Assembly: GCF_003265705.1 (NCBI RefSeq)
Contig: NW_020313044.1
Coordinates: forward strand, 6,197,535-6,261,534
From: Callorhinus ursinus
Lineage: Eukaryota; Chordata; Mammalia; Carnivora; Otariidae
DNA: 64,000 nt
Reading direction: 5' to 3'
This document shows, piece after piece, positions 58,761-64,000 of this stretch; the first letter of the stretch is position 1; every line of letters starts with the position of its first letter. Position numbers and translations under genes: made by a program. The notes below the pieces were generated by a model, which did not search any database, had not been told where the DNA came from, and saw nothing but the letters and a program-made list of their open reading frames with translations.

Positions 58761-59345
58761 TCTGTGACAGTTGCAATGCTAGAAAAATAGCAAGTGGTCA
58801 ATACCTAGATGTGGAAGAAAGTAGGGACTGCATCCCTGCCTGCAGGCACGAACTGCCTCTATAAGAGTCATTTCAAGTATGATGCACCCTTATGGAATGC
58901 CTGTAGGGGCAAAAGACTCCTTATTCTTCCTGGAGAGCAGAAGACAGATGCGCACAGATGGAGAAGGATGCTGAAGAAGAGCAGGAGGGTTTTAGAGTAG
59001 GAACAAGGGCATCACTGAACTGACCTTCCATGGAGTTCATATTGGGCAAGAGAGGTCAGCCGGGGAATACAGTCTGAGAGCATAGCGAAGGCTGACCAGG
59101 ATCCCAGGGAGGGTGAGAGACACATGCTCATGAGATTGTGAGTGCAGAGGGCTTTAGGAAGGTCAGCATCACAGAAGAGAAGACCTGCTTGAGGCAGGGC
59201 TGCCATGTGGTTGGAGTGGAGAAGGAGGTCATAGGAACCAAGGTCAAGAAATTGTTGGACAGAGACCTGAGATCACCAGGGATAATAGCGCACCACCATA
59301 TCATTTTTATGGTAGGTATCATTGTAATCCCACATTTTTTGTTGT
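58761..59345. other. No feature recognised
   Basis: Non-coding; 106- and 64-codon opposing frames at 59128-59458 have no homology that I recognise. Confidence 0.4.
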
Positions 59346-59349
59346 TGTT

Positions 59350-59510
59350 GTTGTTGGTTTACTTGCTACTGTTTATTTTTCACCACCACAAACTAGATCA
59401 TCACCTCCTAGGGCAGGGACCAAGTATGTTTCAGTGTAATACCTCGTGTCTGTTATAATCTCACTAAATATTTGGAGAAGAAATGAATGATTGAATGAAA
59501 GAACATATGG
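59350..59510 (+). repeat. L2 3' end fragment (with TTG tract)
   Basis: 'ctagatcatcacctcctagggcagggaccaagtatg...actaaatatttggagaagaaatgaatgattgaatg' is the L2 3' end. A (GTT)n tract lies at 59339-59357. Confidence 0.7.
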
Positions 59511-59669
59511 CTGCACCTCACTTCAAATTGAAAAGGAGAGTTGAGACACAGTGAGGTGCAGTTGTATGGAATGGGTGTAGAACCCTTGACATTGGCGAGA
59601 CATAGCTGTGAAGACAAAGGTTTTAGCAAGCTGTCAAACCCTGGATTATATACAATTGTTTGTACTTTT

Positions 59670-59805
59670 TCTTTAGTTGTTTAATTTGTTCTCTCCACTC
59701 TGAAAGTGTTTGTGCTTCAAGGGCAAGAGCCAAGTCCTCTGTCATACTTCATTCTTGTTCCCAGGGCATCTAACATAATGCTGGGAAAATAATAAGTAGA
59801 TGGTC
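59670..59805 (+). repeat. L2 3' end fragment
   Basis: 'ctctgaaagtgtttgtgcttcaagggcaagagccaagtcctctg...cagggcatctaacataatgctggg' matches the L2 3' end. Confidence 0.65.
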
Positions 59806-59839
59806 AGCAGCCTTGAGGGGAGGTTTGTAGTTAAACAGA

Positions 59840-60170
59840 CTTTTGTAGTCACACAGAAGTGCCTCTCCCAGAGACCTTCATATCTTACTCAGTTTTCTCG
59901 TCTGCAAAATAAAGACTAAAACCAATATAGGGGCACCCGGGTGGCTTGGTGGGTTAAGCGTCCCACTCTTGATTTCTGCTCAGGTCTTGATCTCAGGGTT
60001 GGTCATGAGACCAAGCCCCGAGTTGGGCGCCCTGCTGGGTGTAGAGCTTACTTAAAAAAAGACCAACATATAGTTTGTAGGGCTGATGTCCCGCTTAAAT
60101 GAGATAATGTAATAAAACTGTTATCAGTGCCATGCACACAGCACCCCATACATGGTAGCTAAAAATTAAC
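59840..60170 (+). repeat. MIR, split by a carnivore SINE
   Basis: Left part 'tatcttactcagttttctcgtctgcaaaataaa', right part 'gggctgatgtcccgcttaaatgagataatgtaataaa...gtgccatgcacacagc...catggtagctaaa' together make the MIR 3' half, parted by the SINE. Confidence 0.8.
59931..60060 (+). mobile_element. Carnivore SINE, short/older subfamily (nested in MIR)
   Basis: 'gggcacccgggtggcttggtgggttaagcgtcccactcttgatttctgctcaggtcttgatctcagggttggtcatgagaccaagcccc' then 'gtagagcttacttaaaaaaag'. It lacks the CT-rich domain of the longer copies. Flanks accaatatag / accaacatatag suggest a decayed TSD. Confidence 0.9.
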
Positions 60171-60401
60171 ATTTTTTATCTGGTGTTGCGGCTGTGGAAG
60201 CTGCAGTTGCATTTAGAGTTTGCCATCGTTTGCAACAGTGACACTGTCATGCTCTCCTTGGTACCATTGCTACAAGGAACATTTTCTTTCCTGGTTTGCC
60301 TCAGCAGCAGTGATTCCTGATCCTAGGGCTACTTTTCCTTAAAACCAAGTAGTTCTACAATGCTCCCTCAGGGGGGTTGACCTGGGTGTGCACAGCCCCA
60401 T

Positions 60402-60418
60402 GCTGCCCTCTGGCGGTG
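60402..60418 (-). promoter_or_regulatory. CTCF-like motif
   Basis: 'gctgccctctggcggtg' matches the reverse complement of the CTCF core with one mismatch in the central twelve bases. No repeat was recognised here. Occupancy cannot be told from sequence. Confidence 0.35.
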
Positions 60419-60859
60419 GGACTTTGGCTGCCCCTTCCCTCGGACTTTTCTCAGTGCTACGCTGACATTAAGGTAGAGATAAACTATGGAAAGAGACACC
60501 AGTCAGGAGATTCCCTGGGATTACAAGTAGTGTGAGGGGTGTAATGCACCGATGGTTCAGTTCTCCCTCCTTCCTCTTATTGCCACGCGCCCACCTCCGC
60601 GCGGGGGATGGTGATCAGGAGGTATAATCTGCCCCATTGAAGAACTCAGTATCTTCAAGGGTTCTAAGATCTTGGAGCTCAGTTGAGATGGTTCAGAGAC
60701 TCTCAGAGGAGCATTGGCTAGTAGCCTAAGATCACACAGCTAAACTACGACTTTGGCCTCTTAAGTCCCATATGATGGCCACCTGCAAGATCACTTTTGC
60801 TTGTAAGGAAAAAGTCAAGGGCTCACCTTACCGTAACTTATGTAACTTCCTCGGGGAAG

Positions 60860-61640
60860 CCTTCAGCATTGCCTCAGCTGAAATTAATCTAAATGGCCAC
60901 AGTAGACTCAAGAGCCATCTTCATTTCTTCCCTTTCCCTCATCTTTCCATCCAATACATAAGCAGACCCTTTGGTTTTCCACATCGTGTATCTGCCTGCT
61001 GTTCTCCACGTCGTCTGGTTCTACACACCGCCATCCACTGTCTGTGGCCTGCACCACAACAGCTCTCCCCGAATGGCTTTCTTCTTTCTCTCTCCTCCCT
61101 TCAGCTGGCATGAGCGGCAGTCAGATCACAGGTCAGTCCTGCTTGAAACCCTTCTCACTGCATTTACAATAAACCAACCTTTCACCGAGGTCTATGTATC
61201 TCTGTGGGACTCCAGTCTTATGTCATACCTGTGCCCTCTCGGTTCTCCATGTTCCATACAACCTGATCCCTCGTCGGGGCCTCCAAGGCGACCTTCGCCT
61301 TTGTCCTTGCTGGTCTCTGTGCCTGGACCCCTCTCCCCTGTACTCCTCTCATGGCTGGCCCTTCCCCTTCCTCCATCTAGCCCGGACGTTACCTCCTAAG
61401 CCTGCAGTAACCACCCTACCTAATGCCGCCTCTCTCCCCGCTATTCTTCTTCCCTCATTATTCTTGGTCATGTCTCTCTCCTAATTTCCTTCATAGCAGT
61501 GATCATTATTTGTAATTATCTTCTTTCTTTGTTTAATGAATGCCCTGCATTAGCAATAACTTCCAGGAGAGCAGAGCACTTGCCTTCCCACTGCTGTATT
61601 CTGAATGTCTCATGCATAATGGATGCTCCAGAAAGTGCTT
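60860..61640 (+). repeat. L2 tract, about 780 bp
   Basis: Pyrimidine-rich L2 sequence in sense order: 'ttcatttcttccctttccctc', 'ctgcctgctgttctccacg', 'tctgtggcctgcaccac', 'ctgcttgaaacccttc', 'gcctggacccctctcccc', 'aacttccaggagagcagagcacttgcc' and 'ctcatgcataatggatgctccagaaagtgcttattgtgagg'. It accounts for the 113- and 142-codon plus frames here. Confidence 0.65.
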
Positions 61641-62795
61641 ATTGTGAGGAGGAATGGTACTTTATATCTTACAGCATTGGCTAACTTTCCACAACTTGCA
61701 GCTGCTTGCCTGCCGGATCCAACCACATGGAATCATCTTAATCAGACTGGGCTCTTATGTCGGTTGACTGAGTGAATGAGCACGTGTAAGAGATCTCATT
61801 TTCCCAATGGCATGCCCTGTGTGGGTGTTTATATATGCACAGACCCAATTTTGTGTATTTATACAAAATCACATATCTTCCTCCATGTAATTTACAATAG
61901 TTAGTGGATTTGTATTCCTTCTCTTATTCATCATTGTAAGTCACAGTAACAAGATTTGATAGTACTAAATGCCATCCCATTACATTAATACAAACTTGAT
62001 ATGTTTATCTGGTGATGGTTTATCCTTGAAACTAGGCATTCAGGAATTATTTCCAAGAAAAATAATTGAATAGGGAAAGAGACTGCAGTTGCCATTAAAA
62101 TTAAAACCAGAAATCATTTTGTGTGTGTGTTATTCTTCTCTGGTTCCACCTCCAGCAATGACTGGAAACAGGTCCTTAAGGGTGAGTAACAGGAATGAAT
62201 GTCACAAGAGTCAGAAATAATGAACCAATATCTTTCAGAAACACAGCCACCACAGAAAGAAGGCTGAGTAGGAAAATTGTGCACATGTGAAAAAATAAAC
62301 ATCTCGGTAAAGAATTACTCAGGCCTATTGTAATATGTACACACGGCATCATGTCTCCTTTTGACTCAGCACCAGTAATCTGGTTACACAAGAATGAAAT
62401 TTCAGTCCAACCTGGCCCATGGTGTAGAAGGTGCTGAATCACCTGCCTGGGGGGAAGCTGCAAACATTTAGCACTTTCAAAGACAGCAAAAAGCCAGCAG
62501 AATTACAGTCTAGCTCACTAAGCACACAACACGTGATTGTGCCAAGCTCTCTTTAGAGCCGACCTGCTTTCTCAAATGCATACAATTTACTCTCCCTGCA
62601 CCATTTCCCTTCGATTTCCTTCTTGGTGGCATGCGCCATGGAGAGCAGGTAAGTTGAGAGGGAAAAATATGGGAATGAAGGACCTTCTCCTAGATTTGTC
62701 ATCTCATCTACCTAGTTAGCTAGGGATTAAACAAGGATTCCATCTCTGGGGTCTTGCATCCTCTTCAGAGTAAAAAAGCATTTATGTTGGTTTAG
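61641..62795. other. No feature recognised
   Basis: AT-rich non-coding DNA; possibly old LINE near 61800-62060 but without diagnostic phrases. Confidence 0.35.
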
Positions 62796-62799
62796 ATAA

Positions 62800-63425
62800 C
62801 AGCCAGATACTTCTTTTCGCCTCCAATTTTTTTTAACATTTCATTCGAATGTGGCTCAATATGTGAGAAAGATCTACTTTCTAATTCAAGATTTGAATGT
62901 TTTCGGAAAACCTCTTTCAAAGACACATTTGGGATGGGGTGGCTGACGATGATGAAAAGTCAAGGTTAATAATCGCATGGCCTAATATGCTTCCTGTATC
63001 TAAGTAAGAATTTGAAAAGAGGTTTTTATCAAAAGACACATCAGGCCTGACATTTATGCAGATGACCTAATTTTCCTCTTCAAGAATGATGAGTCACAGA
63101 AACTTTATTTGCTGTTGTTTATGTTTGCTGAAGGGAGAATCTAGGAAATAAGATGGGGTTCAGCTTCAGATAACAGAGCTCTAAAGTGACTTCAGTTGAA
63201 GGGTAAAGCTCACAAACTCTGGCCCCAGTAGAGTTCAGAGAACAGACAGCGGGACTGATAACACTCAGAAAAATACCTTTTTATCAAAGAGGTTTCTTTC
63301 CAAGCTACGTTTCACACAACAGCTTTGCAAATGCCCTCGTCATACGGCTTAACAATCTGAACCAGAAAGGTTTTCAGCAAAGGCCAAGAATGATCTGTAT
63401 AAGAGGCTAAGTAGTAGAAAAAGCA
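62800..63425. other. Unique, repeat-free block: candidate conserved non-coding DNA
   Basis: No repeat signature over about 600 bp. Contains an AP-1-like site 'gatgagtcacag' (63088-63099) and two TCF/LEF-like 'atcaaag' sites near 63027-63040 and 63283-63292. Conservation unknown. Confidence 0.3.
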
Positions 63426-63459
63426 GTGTGTCTGAGAAGTCCAACTTCTTAGCATCTAA

Positions 63460-63640
63460 ATTTACCTCTGTCGCATGTTTACCTTGCGACAGGGAAATTC
63501 AGGGAAATTCTTTCATCTGGCTAAGCCTCCATTTTCTTGGTGATAGAATATGGATAAAAAAATTCCTGGCTGACCCATCTCTCTACCTGGGTGGTTGTGA
63601 AGTTCATATAAAATGAAAGCTGTTTGAAAACGATAGAGGA
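63460..63640 (+). repeat. MIR-like SINE fragment
   Basis: 'catctggctaagcctccattttcttggtgatagaatatggataaaa...gtggttgtgaagttcatataaaatgaaagctg' follows the MIR 3' half. Confidence 0.65.
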
Positions 63641-63939
63641 TTTAAAAAATATAAGATATGCTGAGGGCTAGGGTGATGATGGTGTTGATGGTGATAATGG
63701 CCACTGTTTGGGGATCCAAGGGTATGGGTACTCAGGTCTCTGCCCAAAGCCACTAAAGAATGGCTTGAGGGAGGGAGATATCTCATGACCCTGGAGAACA
63801 GACAAGGGACTTCAGCCCCAGGTATAATCCTTAGTAGGTACCCAAGTCCAAGGGAACAAGAGTCATCCACATTTCAACACAGCACCACAGATTGTCCAGA
63901 ATGTGACACCAGTCACATGACAGCCCTTCTGAGCGCACT
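63641..63939. other. No feature recognised; short GAT/GGT tract
   Basis: A TGATGG-rich tract at 63670-63700 is the only structure. Confidence 0.4.
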
Positions 63940-64000
63940 GGGTTAAAAGGTAATGGAGTGACACAGGCCTGGGTCGGAATCTCAAGTCTACTCCCAATTA
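63940..64000 (+). repeat. MIR 5' part, cut by window edge
   Basis: 'taatggagtgacacaggcctgggtcggaatctcaagtctactccca' fits the MIR tRNA-like head. Confidence 0.45.

Noticed and set aside
60971..61399. 142-codon plus frame
   Set aside because: Lies within pyrimidine-rich L2 sequence.

Overview
The window is nuclear DNA of a mammal, most likely a caniform carnivore of the bear/seal/mustelid (arctoid) side. The basis is eight or nine tRNA-derived carnivore SINEs of the 'cctgggtggctcagtcgtt' type with AATAAATAAATAAA tails, which are unlike the dog SINEC_Cf form, plus several young L1 3' ends of the caniform type. No protein-coding gene, exon series, functional tRNA or rRNA gene could be supported. 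The sequence is AT-rich and littered with stop codons, and the longest open frames (about 130-176 codons) overlap repeats or look like chance. It reads as intergenic or deep-intronic DNA.

Layout. 1-12 kb holds four young or intermediate L1 3' ends (1-478, 5116-5761, 7444-7885, 10707-11275), one carnivore SINE, two MLT1 LTRs and several MIRs. 12-24 kb is older: L1 ORF2 and L1/HAL1-like remnants and MIRs, ending in the most distinctive locus, a 5'-truncated L1 fused to a full-length 107-bp U6 snRNA copy (21987-23984). 24-32 kb has MIR/L2 relics and a 3.2-kb ancient L1 made of a 3' half and a 5'UTR (28550-31710). 32-40 kb is the poorest in recognisable repeats and holds several stretches that look like candidate conserved non-coding DNA, including a cluster of homeodomain-type cores. 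41-49 kb holds an assembly gap inside a GAAA microsatellite, an L1 5'UTR built from about 340-bp tandem units, L1/HAL1-like pieces and inserted SINEs. 50-64 kb holds L2/MIR remnants, a small CpG-rich pocket (51421-51660), a 57-bp micro-L1 insertion, a nested inverted SINE pair, a G26 homopolymer, a CTCF-like motif and an L2 tract.

No genes act together here. What can be read is a history of insertions: ancient MIR/L2/MLT1/L1M elements, then carnivore L1s and SINEs, many with target-site duplications (TSDs) that fix their ends and order. All family names are from recognition by eye; a RepeatMasker run against a carnivore library is the decisive check.
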